From Desulfovibrio gilichinskyi (GTDB lineage Bacteria; Desulfobacterota; Desulfovibrionia; Desulfovibrionales; Desulfovibrionaceae), in the NCBI RefSeq assembly GCF_900177375.1, contig NZ_FWZU01000001.1, positions 186,001-250,000 of the forward strand: a stretch of DNA of 64,000 bases, read 5' to 3'. Shown here one piece after another: positions 1-8,860 of this stretch. Under the pieces are notes generated by a model. The model had not been told where the DNA came from and did not search any database. It worked only from the letters and a program-made list of their open reading frames with translations. Made by a program: the position numbers and the translations under genes. Position 1 is the stretch's first letter; every line of letters begins with the position of its first letter.

Positions 1-2
1 AT

Positions 3-1142
3 TCAGTTTATGCAGAACATAGCTACCCTGTAGCATCAACCGACAAATTCACTCATTGGGCTGTGTCTAACAATACGAAACTTGATTATTACATGAACGT
101 ACTTGAATTGGCTTTTAAGAAAAGAGGCAACTTTTCGGTAGATATAACTTCTTTCGGCTTGACCACGCCCCCCCAATATGCCTCACGAAAGATAGAAAAT
201 ATTTTTGCAATTGGGGTGGGTAATGCCAACGAGTATATAGGCCCGGAAATTGTGGTGGAACAGGGTGAGGGGTCTACAGCATCTAAGCTCGTTTTAACTT
301 CCGCCGGATCAATAGCCGCAAAAATATTTGTTGAAGGCGGACTGAATAATAATATTTTATGTGATGGACAGGATGTTGCGGTTGCAAGCGTTAGTGAAGA
401 AATCGTGGATGGTATAAGCCCGGTTAAGCAGATAATACCAGACATGACGGGTGAAACCACAGACGGATGTACTATAACCGCAAGTAGATCTGATTACGGT
501 CCAGCTTATGCCTGCTGGAAGGTTGGTAAAGCTAATCAACCTTCAAACTCAGATTATTGGCAGGCAAATGGATATCCAACTGATCTAGTTATTGCATTTG
601 ATTCACCTAAAACGATTAGTAAATATTCCTTAATATCAGCCTTTTCATATGTTCAAAACTCGCAAACTTGGGCTTTGTACAAAGGGGCTTCCTTAACAGG
701 TCCGTGGACTTTGTTACATCAACAGGCGGCTGCTTTTACGTGGTCATCCACTGGAGGTGGGACACAGACACTAAACTTTGATCTAGGTGCGTCACACACG
801 GCTAACTACTTCAAACTTAACTGCGGTAATACTGCACAGCATGGATATTCAGGGCTTGGGCGAGTTCGTTTATTTGGTACTGAATCAAAAAAAATGACTA
901 AAACAATCGTTAATCTGGAAACACCACTGGACAAGGTTCCAGCTAAAGTCGCAATTCCAGACTGTTATAGCTTAACACCTGCAGGCTATATCTCTGAACT
1001 CTCTGACGGTAAACTTAAGCTAACTGTGGATAAAATAGAGTTCCCTAATAATGCTAATCTCAAGCAGCTTGCAATGTCTGTACGGTCACCGGAAGATATG
1101 CGCTTTACTGACGGTAAAATTTATATTCAGGAGAAACCATAA
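3..1142 (+). CDS. Phage tail/fibre-like protein, 5' end outside window
   Basis: The reading frame is open from the first bases of the window, so the gene starts upstream; the GTG at 63 is only an internal codon that could be mistaken for a start. The visible 380 residues have no signal peptide or membrane segment. The middle part (about residues 150-295, counting from the window edge) looks like a discoidin/F5-8 type C carbohydrate-binding fold: it has the YWQANGYPTDLVIAF pattern, a SGPW-like turn (TGPWTLLH) and a closing GLGRVRLFG strand. Such domains occur in phage tail fibres and exported adhesins. The stop codon overlaps the next gene's ATG by one base (TAATG), so the two are translationally coupled. 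A tail or fibre protein of a prophage or tailocin is the best guess, by inference from the fold and the small downstream partner; an exported adhesin is the alternative. Confidence 0.5.
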   Translation, partial: SVYAEHSYPVASTDKFTHWAVSNNTKLDYYMNVLELAFKKRGNFSVDITSFGLTTPPQYASRKIENIFAIGVGNANEYIGPEIVVEQGEGSTASKLVLTSAGSIAAKIFVEGGLNNNILCDGQDVAVASVSEEIVDGISPVKQIIPDMTGETTDGCTITASRSDYGPAYACWKVGKANQPSNSDYWQANGYPTDLVIAFDSPKTISKYSLISAFSYVQNSQTWALYKGASLTGPWTLLHQQAAAFTWSSTGGGTQTLNFDLGASHTANYFKLNCGNTAQHGYSGLGRVRLFGTESKKMTKTIVNLETPLDKVPAKVAIPDCYSLTPAGYISELSDGKLKLTVDKIEFPNNANLKQLAMSVRSPEDMRFTDGKIYIQEKP

Positions 1143-1366
1143 TGAGCAAAGTAGTACATAAAGTTGAACAACAGAGCGGTGTTTCAATTCACCGCGAAAT
1201 TCCGGAAATGCGAGGTTCAAAAGATTTTGATACCAGCCAAATAAGCGAAAGGACTCGTGCTGCATGGAAAAAAGTCTGCGTTGATGGAAACGCGACTGTT
1301 GAAGATTACAAGCATGTGTTTGCTTCCATTATGGGCAGCAGCGTCGTCGAAAATATTTTGAAATAA
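1142..1366 (+). CDS. Small conserved-looking protein behind tail gene
   Basis: This is a 74-residue soluble acidic/basic protein whose ATG overlaps the stop of the preceding tail-like gene by one base. I do not recognise the family. It has no membrane segment or cysteine motif; the C-terminal half is predicted helical by eye. A strong terminator follows 18 bases after its stop, so it is the last gene of its transcript. Its position suggests a tail-associated accessory or chaperone-like protein, which is inference from context only. Confidence 0.5.
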   Translation: MSKVVHKVEQQSGVSIHREIPEMRGSKDFDTSQISERTRAAWKKVCVDGNATVEDYKHVFASIMGSSVVENILK

Positions 1367-1384
1367 TACAATAACTTCAGATTA

Positions 1385-1415
1385 CGGGACACTTATTTAA
1401 GTGTCCCGTTTTTTT
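1385..1415 (+). terminator. Rho-independent terminator
   Basis: An 11-bp perfect stem (CGGGACACTTA / TAAGTGTCCCG) with a 2-base loop is followed directly by seven T residues. It closes the tail-like transcript and isolates it from the biotin genes. Confidence 0.9.
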
Positions 1416-1537
1416 ATGATAAAAACGGGGTTGCCATTCTGCGCTATGAAATATATTTTTCTTTTCCCGGTTCGTTTTTTTTAAGTGAGTCAACATATTT
1501 CATACCACTCATCCGAGTAAGCGGAGTTCGGTTTTAT

Positions 1538-2716
1538 ATGATATCAAAATGGTTTAACTTATCTATTGAGACAAAGCTTGCTGAACTTGAAGAAGCTTCT
1601 CTTCTCAGGAAGATTCCTTCCGTTGATAACGGAGCGGAGAAAGAGCTTTCCTTTAAAGGACGTAAACTTTTGAACCTTGCCTCTAACGATTATCTCGGAC
1701 TTGCCTGTGATGATCGTCTCAAATCTGCTTCTATTCAAGCAATACGTGATTATGGAACGGGGGCTGCCGCTTCACGTTTGGTAACCGGTAATTTTAAATT
1801 GTACGAAACTTTGGAGCAGGAATTCGCACAGTTCAAGGAGCAGGATGAGGCTATGCTTTTTTCCTCTGGGTATGCCGCGAATCTGGCGATCATAGACTCA
1901 TTTGCTGACCGTCAAACAGTCGTCTTCTCAGATAAGCTTAATCATGCCAGCATTCTAGACGGGATTAAAATGTCAGGAGCCAAGCACGCTCGTTATCAGC
2001 ATAATGATATTGAACATTTAAAAAAACGTCTTGAATCGTTTAAAGATTCATTAGCTAAAATTTTAATTACTGATACCATTTTCAGCATGGACGGTGACCT
2101 TGCCCATATTGAGGAAATCGCTCAAATTTGCAAATTCTATAACGTGATGCTTGTAGTTGATGAAGCCCACGCTGAGGGTGTATTCGGTGAGGGGAAAGGA
2201 CTTTGCTTTGAACGCAAGGTTTCAGCTCTTGTTGATTTACATATGGGAGCTTTTTCAAAAGCATTCGGCTCGCATGGCGGGATGGTTTCAGGGAATTCTG
2301 ATTTAATATCTTTTCTCAGAAATAAAGGGCGTTCGTTTGTTTTTTCAACAGCTCTTCCCCCTGCTGTTGTCGGGGCCAATCTCGCTTCACTTCGATTGGT
2401 TTCGGCAGATCCTTCTATGGGGGAAAGAGTTCTTGAGAATAGTCGTGATTTGAAAAAATTTCTTGAAAGCGAAGGTTTTGATTGCGGGAACTCTGAAAGC
2501 CAGATTGTTCCGGTTATTTTAGGGTCAAATGCACTGGCATTGCAGGCTCAGGCTTTTCTTCTGGAAGAGGGTATTTATACTGCGGCAATCCGCCCTCCGA
2601 CGGTTCCTATGAATACTGCACGCCTCAGACTTTCACTCCGCGCAGATTTAACCAAAGCCGACATTGAAAAAGTTAAGTATGCTTTTGTCGCCCTTAGAAA
2701 AGAGATTTTATCGTGA
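1538..2716 (+). CDS. bioF: 8-amino-7-oxononanoate synthase
   Basis: This PLP enzyme condenses pimeloyl-ACP (or -CoA) with L-alanine to give 8-amino-7-oxononanoate, the first step of biotin ring assembly, in the cytoplasm. The 392 residues match the usual BioF length. Visible family signatures are NLASNDYLGL near residue 47, GTGAAASRLVTG near 75, the DEAHAEGVFG cofactor-binding Asp/His region near 210, and the PLP lysine in AFSKAFGSHGG near 240. The start at 1538 is the first ATG; a purine-rich AGCGGAG lies 15-20 bases upstream and there is no better site. The last four bases overlap the GTG of the next gene (GTGA), so bioF, the esterase and bioC form one operon. The related enzymes Kbl and SPT share the fold, but the biotin neighbours decide for BioF. 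Confidence 0.95.
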   Translation: MISKWFNLSIETKLAELEEASLLRKIPSVDNGAEKELSFKGRKLLNLASNDYLGLACDDRLKSASIQAIRDYGTGAAASRLVTGNFKLYETLEQEFAQFKEQDEAMLFSSGYAANLAIIDSFADRQTVVFSDKLNHASILDGIKMSGAKHARYQHNDIEHLKKRLESFKDSLAKILITDTIFSMDGDLAHIEEIAQICKFYNVMLVVDEAHAEGVFGEGKGLCFERKVSALVDLHMGAFSKAFGSHGGMVSGNSDLISFLRNKGRSFVFSTALPPAVVGANLASLRLVSADPSMGERVLENSRDLKKFLESEGFDCGNSESQIVPVILGSNALALQAQAFLLEEGIYTAAIRPPTVPMNTARLRLSLRADLTKADIEKVKYAFVALRKEILS

Positions 2717-3312
2717 GTTTAACTTTTATCGGCGGATGGGCAACAGCAAAAGAGCAATATCCTGCTTTAGCCGAATCGGGTGATTTCTTAATTCCTTTCG
2801 TAGGTTTCAGTCCGGAAGAGCTGCCTGATTATCTTACCGGGGGTAAAATCATTGTAGGATGGTCCACAGGGGCGCATATTTTATTGAAAGAATGTTCCCA
2901 TTTATTTTCTATGTATGATCAGGTGATTTTAATAGCTCCGTTTTTGTCTTTTATCGATTCCTTTCCGGAAAGAATCTTAAGGCGTATGATTGCAGGCTTA
3001 CATAAGAATCCGACTACAGTTGTAAATTCTTTTCATAATAATTGTGGTGAGGAATCAGATCTTTCTTTGGTCAGAGAGAATGTCAATGCGCTTATAGAAG
3101 GACTTGAATATCTTATCTGTTCTCGAATCGACTTTGCAGAAGGTCCTTTTTCAGCGAATTTAATACTTGTCCATGGGAATAATGATAAAATTGTCAAAGA
3201 GTCAGCTTTTGATTCTGTTGTGAAGATTCTTCCACAAGCGAAGATTTATAAATCTGAAAGTGGGCATAAAATACCTGAAAGTGAAATAATAAATTTGATT
3301 AAGGGGCTTTAA
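2713..3312 (+). CDS. bioG: Pimeloyl-ACP methyl ester esterase, BioG-like
   Basis: This 199-residue alpha/beta-hydrolase-type protein sits between bioF and bioC, where an esterase is needed to demethylate pimeloyl-ACP methyl ester and release the BioC-protected chain. It has an early GG-W oxyanion-like stretch (FIGGWAT), the nucleophile elbow GWSTGA near residue 50, a candidate acidic residue in LVHGNNDKI near 155, and a late His in SGHKIPES near 188, which together make a plausible Ser-Asp-His triad. Length and the short N-terminus fit BioG (DUF452) better than BioH (about 255 residues). The start is GTG, overlapping the bioF stop by four bases. BioG versus another member of the BioH/BioV group is not settled from sequence alone. 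Confidence 0.75.
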   Translation: MSLTFIGGWATAKEQYPALAESGDFLIPFVGFSPEELPDYLTGGKIIVGWSTGAHILLKECSHLFSMYDQVILIAPFLSFIDSFPERILRRMIAGLHKNPTTVVNSFHNNCGEESDLSLVRENVNALIEGLEYLICSRIDFAEGPFSANLILVHGNNDKIVKESAFDSVVKILPQAKIYKSESGHKIPESEIINLIKGL

Positions 3313-3316
3313 GAGC

Positions 3317-4069
3317 GTGAAAAAGAGGATTAAGCAATGTTTCAGCAAGGCCGCAGCCTGCTATGGTGACGCGGCATCTGTTCAAAAGAAAGTGGCTTTT
3401 CAATGCGCTCAGTATTGCCCTGAAGGACAGTTTAAAAAAGTTTTAGATGTGGGCTCAGGTGTGGGGTTTCTCTTTAGTGAGCTGAAAGATCGAATTGTAT
3501 TTGATTCTTATGTATCGCTGGATCTGGTACACTCAATGCTCATGGAACAGAAAAAATTATCAGTACCGTTATTAGTCGCGGCGGATGGTGAAAATATCCC
3601 TTTACGAGAAGAACAATTTGATTTGCTTGTTAGTTCTTCTGCTATGCAATGGTATTCAAATCCAGAAGAATCCATCCCTGAAAGTTTTAAAATGTTGAAG
3701 CGGGGCGGACGGTTTGCCATCGCTATTTTTGTCAAAGGAACGCTTTGCGAGCTTGCAGATATCAGTTTAAAAACGGGGTTCGGGTCTGTAAAGAATTTAA
3801 AAGATGCTGAATTTTATATGGATGTTATTTCCGGCATTTCAAATATCAGGGTCAGTTTTAGTAGAGCTCGGCACGAAGTATATTTTCCTTCAGTTGTAGA
3901 TTTTTTACGGAATCATAAACGAACTGGCGCAGTCGCCTCAAGCGGGAGTATTTCATGGGGAAAATCGAAATATTTACATTTTATTGAAGAATATGAAAAA
4001 TTTTACGGTGGAGAGCAGGGGATAAGAGCTTCATACGAAGTTCTATTTGCTTCGGGGGAAGCTTTTTAG
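3317..4069 (+). CDS. bioC: Malonyl-ACP O-methyltransferase
   Basis: BioC is the SAM-dependent methyltransferase that caps the malonyl carboxyl so fatty-acid enzymes can build pimelate. The 250 residues have the class I motif I VLDVGSGVGF near residue 42, acidic motif II (SLDLVHSML), and SSSAMQWYSNPEE near 108, where the MQW triplet is a typical BioC signature. The N-terminus (FSKAAACYGDAASVQ) is also a characteristic BioC start. Initiation is at GTG 3317, four bases after the esterase stop. With bioF and the esterase it forms a compact pimelate/biotin cluster; bioA, bioB and bioD are not in this window. Confidence 0.9.
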   Translation: MKKRIKQCFSKAAACYGDAASVQKKVAFQCAQYCPEGQFKKVLDVGSGVGFLFSELKDRIVFDSYVSLDLVHSMLMEQKKLSVPLLVAADGENIPLREEQFDLLVSSSAMQWYSNPEESIPESFKMLKRGGRFAIAIFVKGTLCELADISLKTGFGSVKNLKDAEFYMDVISGISNIRVSFSRARHEVYFPSVVDFLRNHKRTGAVASSGSISWGKSKYLHFIEEYEKFYGGEQGIRASYEVLFASGEAF

Positions 4070-4164
4070 CAGTAACGAGTCGTATGTTGTTTCTTTTTGA
4101 CTTTTAGACTGCTTCGGATGAGTATTCATCAAGTTTTGGATTAATGAATTTTTAGGAGTTATAT

Positions 4165-4845
4165 ATGCTAGTAGGGGATTGGATGACCAAAGAGGTTTTA
4201 ACCCTCGTTCCTGGTGCGCCCATAGAGAGCGCCGTTGAAATGATGAGAGAAGTCGGAATCAGGCAGATTCCGGTTACTGAAGCCTCCGGCCTTGTTGTTG
4301 GAATAGTTTCAGACAGGGATATCCGTGATGCGATGCCTTCAAAGTATTTAGCCGGAGATAGAGCTTCTATTGAAGGTGAAGGGTTGAAGGGGCTTAAGAT
4401 TAAAGATATTATGACTCATGATCCTTTTGTTGTTGCTCCTGATACGTGCATGGAAGTTGCAGCCGGTATTCTGCTTGATAATAAAATTGGAGGGCTTCCG
4501 GTTGTTGATGAGTTCGGACTTGTCGGGATTATCACCGAAGTTGATATCTATAAATTTTTGACAACAGTAACCGGCGTTAATCGCGGTAGTTCTCAATTTG
4601 CTTTTTTGCTGGAAGATTCAGCTTTAGCTCTGGAAGACGTTTTGAGTGACTTGTGGGCAAGAGGTGTCAGGCTTTCGACTGTTATTACCTCTTATGAAGG
4701 GGTTGAGCACGGGCGCAGGCAGGTCTTTATCTGGGTTCAGCGACTTGACGATGCGACAGTAGATTCTTTAGTTGTGCATTTGAAAAAAACGTATGATTTA
4801 AGATACTACGTGCATAAAGGTGAGACATTTAAAATTGAGTTTTAA
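4165..4845 (+). CDS. CBS-pair protein with ACT-like tail
   Basis: This 226-residue soluble protein has two CBS motifs, about residues 5-60 (WMTKEVLTLVPG ... GIVSDRDIRDA) and 78-138 (IMTHDPFVVAPD ... GIITEVDIYKF), followed by an ACT-like regulatory tail from about 150. CBS pairs usually bind adenine nucleotides (AMP, ATP, SAM) and report energy or metabolite status; the target here is unknown. The ATG has a clear AGGAG ribosome binding site 8 bases upstream. It stands alone between bioC and a terminator. It is often annotated as an AcuB-like CBS protein in related organisms; that name would be a guess. Confidence 0.85.
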   Translation: MLVGDWMTKEVLTLVPGAPIESAVEMMREVGIRQIPVTEASGLVVGIVSDRDIRDAMPSKYLAGDRASIEGEGLKGLKIKDIMTHDPFVVAPDTCMEVAAGILLDNKIGGLPVVDEFGLVGIITEVDIYKFLTTVTGVNRGSSQFAFLLEDSALALEDVLSDLWARGVRLSTVITSYEGVEHGRRQVFIWVQRLDDATVDSLVVHLKKTYDLRYYVHKGETFKIEF

Positions 4846-4868
4846 TGTTTTATGTTTAAAGTTTTTTG

Positions 4869-4908
4869 CAAAGCCGATCTTTCCTAAGGTCGGCTTTGTT
4901 TTTTATAA
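4869..4908 (+). terminator. Rho-independent terminator
   Basis: The stem CAAAGCCGA / TCGGCTTTG with a loop of about 12 bases is followed by TTTTTTAT. It ends the CBS-protein transcript. Confidence 0.85.
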
Positions 4909-5051
4909 TACTGGGAAAAAAGACTTATTGGTAATCTGCTTTGATGGGTAGTTTTATGATAAAACAAGTGAACTTTTCTACATAATCTACAGATGATTAC
5001 CGTTATGCAGATAAAATAGTTTTTTTAGTATACGAGTATGAACTGAAAAAA

Positions 5052-5468
5052 TTACAATTTTAATTTTAATTTTTGAGCTTCTTCATAGGTTTGCACATTT
5101 ATCATATTTAAGGTCAGCAGTGCTGATAATAGGTTCATGTTCTTTTCATTTGCAAATTGTGAAGCTGCTGAATACTGGTTAGGGTCTATGTTTTGTTTTT
5201 TCTCAAGCCATGTTTTTAAATCTTGTGTAGCTGATTTTTTTGTCGGTTCTTCTATTTCTGGAGATTGCTCTATTGCATCTCTCTTTAATTCTTCAAGTTT
5301 TCGTTTAAGATCGCGTCTTTGTGTTCTAAGATCTTCTTGCTCAGAATAAAGTAATTTCTCTTTTTCAACCAGTAATTCATTTTTTATATCAAAGTTGCCG
5401 GAAATTTTTTTACATAATGATATTGTAATCAGAGTTGCGAATATGAGAAATACGGTGGTAATAATCAT
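5052..5468 (-). CDS. Membrane-anchored coiled-coil protein
   Basis: Function is not recognised. The protein has one N-terminal membrane helix (about residues 2-18), then a long charged coiled coil (about 30-70, rich in Glu, Lys, Arg and Leu), a Pro/Glu linker, and a C-terminal helical domain. The ATG at 5468 shares one base with the stop of the upstream gene (TGATG); a TTG three bases earlier is less likely as start. With its partner it forms a two-gene minus-strand operon of similarly built proteins, suggesting they form one membrane-associated complex. It resembles small phage-shock-like or envelope scaffold proteins only in overall plan, not in sequence. Confidence 0.6.
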   Translation of the reverse strand: MIITTVFLIFATLITISLCKKISGNFDIKNELLVEKEKLLYSEQEDLRTQRRDLKRKLEELKRDAIEQSPEIEEPTKKSATQDLKTWLEKKQNIDPNQYSAASQFANEKNMNLLSALLTLNMINVQTYEEAQKLKLKL

Positions 5469-5755
5469 CAAAATGACATCTTATAATCGCTTGGTGTAAG
5501 CGGTTTTTCATCTTTAATATCAGCTTTATCGTCAATTATATACTTGGGTTCTGTTATGGAAGATTCAGTTTTGTTAATTTCATCTTCAAGTAAGGATATT
5601 TCATATTTTAAACGATCCATGGATCTGGTCATGTGAGCTTTTTTTAATTCGAAAGCCTTTTTCCGTTGATCATATTTCGCTGTACGTCCAGCATATACAG
5701 AGTAGCAAGTGAAAGCATAAATTATGGTGGCAATAAGAATTATAAGCAGTTCCAT
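5468..5755 (-). CDS. Small membrane coiled-coil protein
   Basis: This 95-residue protein has an N-terminal membrane helix (MELLIILIATIIYAFTCYSV) followed by a basic-acidic coiled coil (about residues 30-65) and a polar tail. The start is placed at ATG 5755 because an AAGGAT ribosome binding site lies 7-8 bases upstream; a longer reading frame to 5800 lacks one. It overlaps the following gene by one base. I do not recognise the family. The shared anchor-plus-coil architecture with the next gene suggests a paired function. Confidence 0.6.
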   Translation of the reverse strand: MELLIILIATIIYAFTCYSVYAGRTAKYDQRKKAFELKKAHMTRSMDRLKYEISLLEDEINKTESSITEPKYIIDDKADIKDEKPLTPSDYKMSF

Positions 5756-5974
5756 TCGGTGTATCCTTACAGGTAATAAACTTTGTGAAGGATAGAACAT
5801 ATGCCTTAAATTTACAAGGATTAATTGTTTTTAACTTGTCAGAATACAGGCCATATTAAATAGTTTTTTTAATAGTAAATCCTGATATTTTGCAACAAAC
5901 CATTTAAATTTTGTATGAAGTGAGTTATAAAATATGAAAGACTAAAAATATCATTGTTGTTTATGAGGTTTAGG

Positions 5975-7129
5975 ATGACGGACACAGAGCTATTTACTGA
6001 TGACGAACTTCTTTTCACAGGGGAAGAAGTTGAAGAACGTCCTGTTAAAAAGGTGAAGCCGTGGCGCGTCCTGATTGTTGATGATGAACCGGATATACAT
6101 ACGATGACCCAAATGGTCCTTGGGGATTTTTCCTTTGAGAGTCGCAAGCTTGAATTCATCAGTGCTTTTACCGGGGAAGACTCTTTAAATATCTTAAAAA
6201 AAGATTTCGAAATAGCAGTTGTTCTTTTAGATGTTGTAATGGAAACAAGTACCGCCGGGTTGGACGTAGCCAGACGTATACGGACTTTTGTAAACAATCC
6301 TTTTGTAAGAATAATTTTAAGAACCGGGCAACCTGGTGTCGCACCTGAGCATAAGGTTATTACTGAACTTGATATCAATGACTACTGGCAGAAAGCAGAA
6401 CTTACCTCGCAGCGTTTAACAACTTCGGTTACAACTGCTTTGAGATCATATCGCGATTTATGTAAGATTGAGCAAAACCGTGTAAGCCTTGCACAACTTG
6501 CAATGTCTGTAGCGCATCAGATCAGAAACAGAACAATGACCATCACCGGTTTTGCTAATCTGGCTACACGTAAACTTGAGCAAGGGTCTGAAATCATAAA
6601 ATATTTAGACACTATCTCTGAGGAGTCAGGAAGACTTGAAGAAGTTGTGGATAGTGTCTCCGACTATGCTTCCATTAATAATTGTGACCATCAGAATTCT
6701 GAAATTTTTCCGCTTCTGGAAGAGGTTGTCGTTGATATTAAAAAATATGCAGCCAGCCTTAATAAAAATATAGAATTTAATATCATACTTAAACATGCTG
6801 TAATAGACGGTCGCCCAGATCTGTTTAAAAAAGCGATTAAAGAATTGCTTAAGAATGCGGTTTCATTCAGTGATGAATCTTCACCTCAAGTGGAACTTGT
6901 TATTCAGGTTGATTCAGAATTGTGTCATATCAAAATTACCGACAACGGGTCAGGAATTGCGGATGTGGACCTTCCATATATTTATGATCCTTTTTTTACT
7001 AAACGACCTGACTCTGTGGGGATGGGCTTAAGCATTGTTCGCAGGATTATAGACGGTTATAATTGGACTCTCGAATTTTCGAAGACTGATGATCAGCAGA
7101 CCGTTTTTTCTTTGATAATACCTATTTGA
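5975..7129 (+). CDS. Receiver-histidine kinase fusion, cytoplasmic
   Basis: This 384-residue signal transduction protein has the domain order inverted relative to classical hybrids: an N-terminal receiver (about residues 25-150, with the acidic pocket VDDEPD and phospho-acceptor Asp in LLDVVMETS), then a histidine kinase. The kinase phospho-His is in MSVAHQIRNRTM near 180; the ATPase has the N box ELLKNAV, the G1 box DNGSGI and the G2 box GMGLSIV. There are no membrane segments, so it senses a cytoplasmic input or is itself driven by another kinase. Start ATG 5975 has GAGG six bases upstream. The receiver is closely paralogous to that of the next gene, 30 bases downstream, and the two are probably co-transcribed. 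Confidence 0.85.
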   Translation: MTDTELFTDDELLFTGEEVEERPVKKVKPWRVLIVDDEPDIHTMTQMVLGDFSFESRKLEFISAFTGEDSLNILKKDFEIAVVLLDVVMETSTAGLDVARRIRTFVNNPFVRIILRTGQPGVAPEHKVITELDINDYWQKAELTSQRLTTSVTTALRSYRDLCKIEQNRVSLAQLAMSVAHQIRNRTMTITGFANLATRKLEQGSEIIKYLDTISEESGRLEEVVDSVSDYASINNCDHQNSEIFPLLEEVVVDIKKYAASLNKNIEFNIILKHAVIDGRPDLFKKAIKELLKNAVSFSDESSPQVELVIQVDSELCHIKITDNGSGIADVDLPYIYDPFFTKRPDSVGMGLSIVRRIIDGYNWTLEFSKTDDQQTVFSLIIPI

Positions 7130-7159
7130 CTTATACTATAATTCATAAGAGAGGGTAAA

Positions 7160-8740
7160 ATGGGTGCAGGTAAGGATCCCGTAAAGGATGATGAAATCTT
7201 CTTTGCGGATGAATCAACTGAAGAGCATAAGGACCCTGTTTTTAAACTGGATAGAAAATGGAAGATACTTATAGTTGATGATGAAAAAGATGTGCACAGT
7301 ACCACTCGTCTTGTATTAGATGATGTTATATTCGAAGGTGGACGCTTAGAGTTTATTAGTGCTTATACCGGTGATGAAGCCCTTGAGATAATGCGTGAGC
7401 ACTCTGATATTGCGGTTATTCTACTTGATGTTGTGATGGAAACAAGTCATGCGGGGCTTGATGTTGTCCGTATCATACGTGAAGAAATGCAGAATAAAAT
7501 GGTCCGGATTATTCTGCGGACAGGTCAACCAGGTCAAGCTCCAGAGCGTAAAGTTATTATTGAATACGACATCAATGATTATAAGCATAAAGGAGAGTTG
7601 ACAGCGCAACGGCTGTTTACTTCTGTTCTCGCAGCCCTGCGTTCGTATAGAGATATTCTTGTAATTGACCAGAACAGAAAAGGCTTAAAGTATATAATTG
7701 AAGCTTCTGGAAGTCTTTTTAAACAGCAATCCATAGGACGCCTTGCACAGGGCGTTCTTACGCAGGTTATTTCGCTTTTAGGGCTTCATGATTCTGTCTA
7801 CATGGATGGAAGTGGTATGGCGGTTTCCAGTTCCGATTCCGACTCTGGGAATATGCGCATTATCGCTTCAACTGGACGGTACGCCGTATGCCGCGATTCT
7901 GTTGAAAATTGTCAGGAAATAACTGAAGAAACCAGACAAAAATTTGATAATATATGTAAAATCGGCCATGGGAAATTTATCGGAGAAGATTATGTAGGTT
8001 ATCTTCCTACGTCACAACAGGGATCCCACTTACTGTTTGTTGAAGGTTGCGGGAAAGAGCGTAGTGAACAGGATGAAGATTTATTGAGAATCTATTCTGA
8101 CAATGTGGGAGTTGCTTTTGACAATATCTATCTGAATCAAGAGGTGTTAGATACCCAGAAAGAAATTGTTCGTGTGCTTGGTGAAGTTGTTGAATTTCGT
8201 TCTAAAGAGACAGCATATCATGTTATCAGGGTGTCGGAAGTTACCCGCATTCTAGCAACGGCTTTGGGGCTTGATCCAACATGCGTCGATGAATTGTATT
8301 ACGCTTCGCCTATGCATGATGTCGGTAAAATCGGGATACCTGATTCAATTTTATTGAAGCCGGGAAGTCTCACTCCTGATGAAATAAAGATTATGAAAAC
8401 TCATACAGAAATCGGATACAGCATACTTAAATCAAGCAAACGAAAACTTTTGAAAACAGCAGCTATTATAGCATATGAGCATCATGAATACTGGGACGGT
8501 TCCGGGTATCCAAGAGGGCTTAAAGGTGAAGAGATAGATATTGCCGGAAGAATTACCTGCATAACCGATGTGTATGATGCTCTCTGCAGTAAGCGTGTTT
8601 ATAAGGATGCATGGGATATAGAAAAAGCTACCGATTTTTTAAAAAAGAATCGGGGAAAGATGTTTGATCCGGCATTGGTTGATTTGTTCTTTGAAAATAT
8701 TGATGCCGTTTTGGAAGTGCAGAAGAAATATCAGGATTAA
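7160..8740 (+). CDS. Response regulator with DUF3369 and HD-GYP domains
   Basis: This predicted cyclic-di-GMP phosphodiesterase is 526 residues long. Its receiver (about residues 30-155) has VDDEKD and LLDVVMETS like its upstream neighbour. A middle region of about 180 residues matches the DUF3369 position seen in this family. The C-terminal HD-GYP domain has HDVGKIGIPD near 390, HTEIGYSIL near 415, HHEYWDGSGYP near 445 and the late D-VYDAL motif, so the metal and GYP residues appear intact. An AGAGAGG ribosome binding site precedes the ATG. The pair probably links a phosphorelay to cyclic-di-GMP turnover and hence to motility or biofilm state; the signal is unknown. Confidence 0.9.
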   Translation: MGAGKDPVKDDEIFFADESTEEHKDPVFKLDRKWKILIVDDEKDVHSTTRLVLDDVIFEGGRLEFISAYTGDEALEIMREHSDIAVILLDVVMETSHAGLDVVRIIREEMQNKMVRIILRTGQPGQAPERKVIIEYDINDYKHKGELTAQRLFTSVLAALRSYRDILVIDQNRKGLKYIIEASGSLFKQQSIGRLAQGVLTQVISLLGLHDSVYMDGSGMAVSSSDSDSGNMRIIASTGRYAVCRDSVENCQEITEETRQKFDNICKIGHGKFIGEDYVGYLPTSQQGSHLLFVEGCGKERSEQDEDLLRIYSDNVGVAFDNIYLNQEVLDTQKEIVRVLGEVVEFRSKETAYHVIRVSEVTRILATALGLDPTCVDELYYASPMHDVGKIGIPDSILLKPGSLTPDEIKIMKTHTEIGYSILKSSKRKLLKTAAIIAYEHHEYWDGSGYPRGLKGEEIDIAGRITCITDVYDALCSKRVYKDAWDIEKATDFLKKNRGKMFDPALVDLFFENIDAVLEVQKKYQD

Positions 8741-8778
8741 GTATTTATATTAGACCCTACTGAAATTAAATCAAAGAG

Positions 8779-8832
8779 AAAGCCCGAAATCATGTACAAA
8801 TATAGTTCATGACTTCGGGCTTTAGTTTTTTC
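8779..8832. terminator. Bidirectional terminator between convergent genes
   Basis: A long stem, AAAGCCCGAAATCATG / CATGACTTCGGGCTTT with one mismatch and a loop of about 13 bases, is followed by AGTTTTTT on the plus strand. On the minus strand it is followed by a weaker TCTCTTTG run. It sits between the HD-GYP gene and plsY, which converge. Confidence 0.8.
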
Positions 8833-8860
8833 AGATATAGACTAACGTTCGTTCGTCAGG

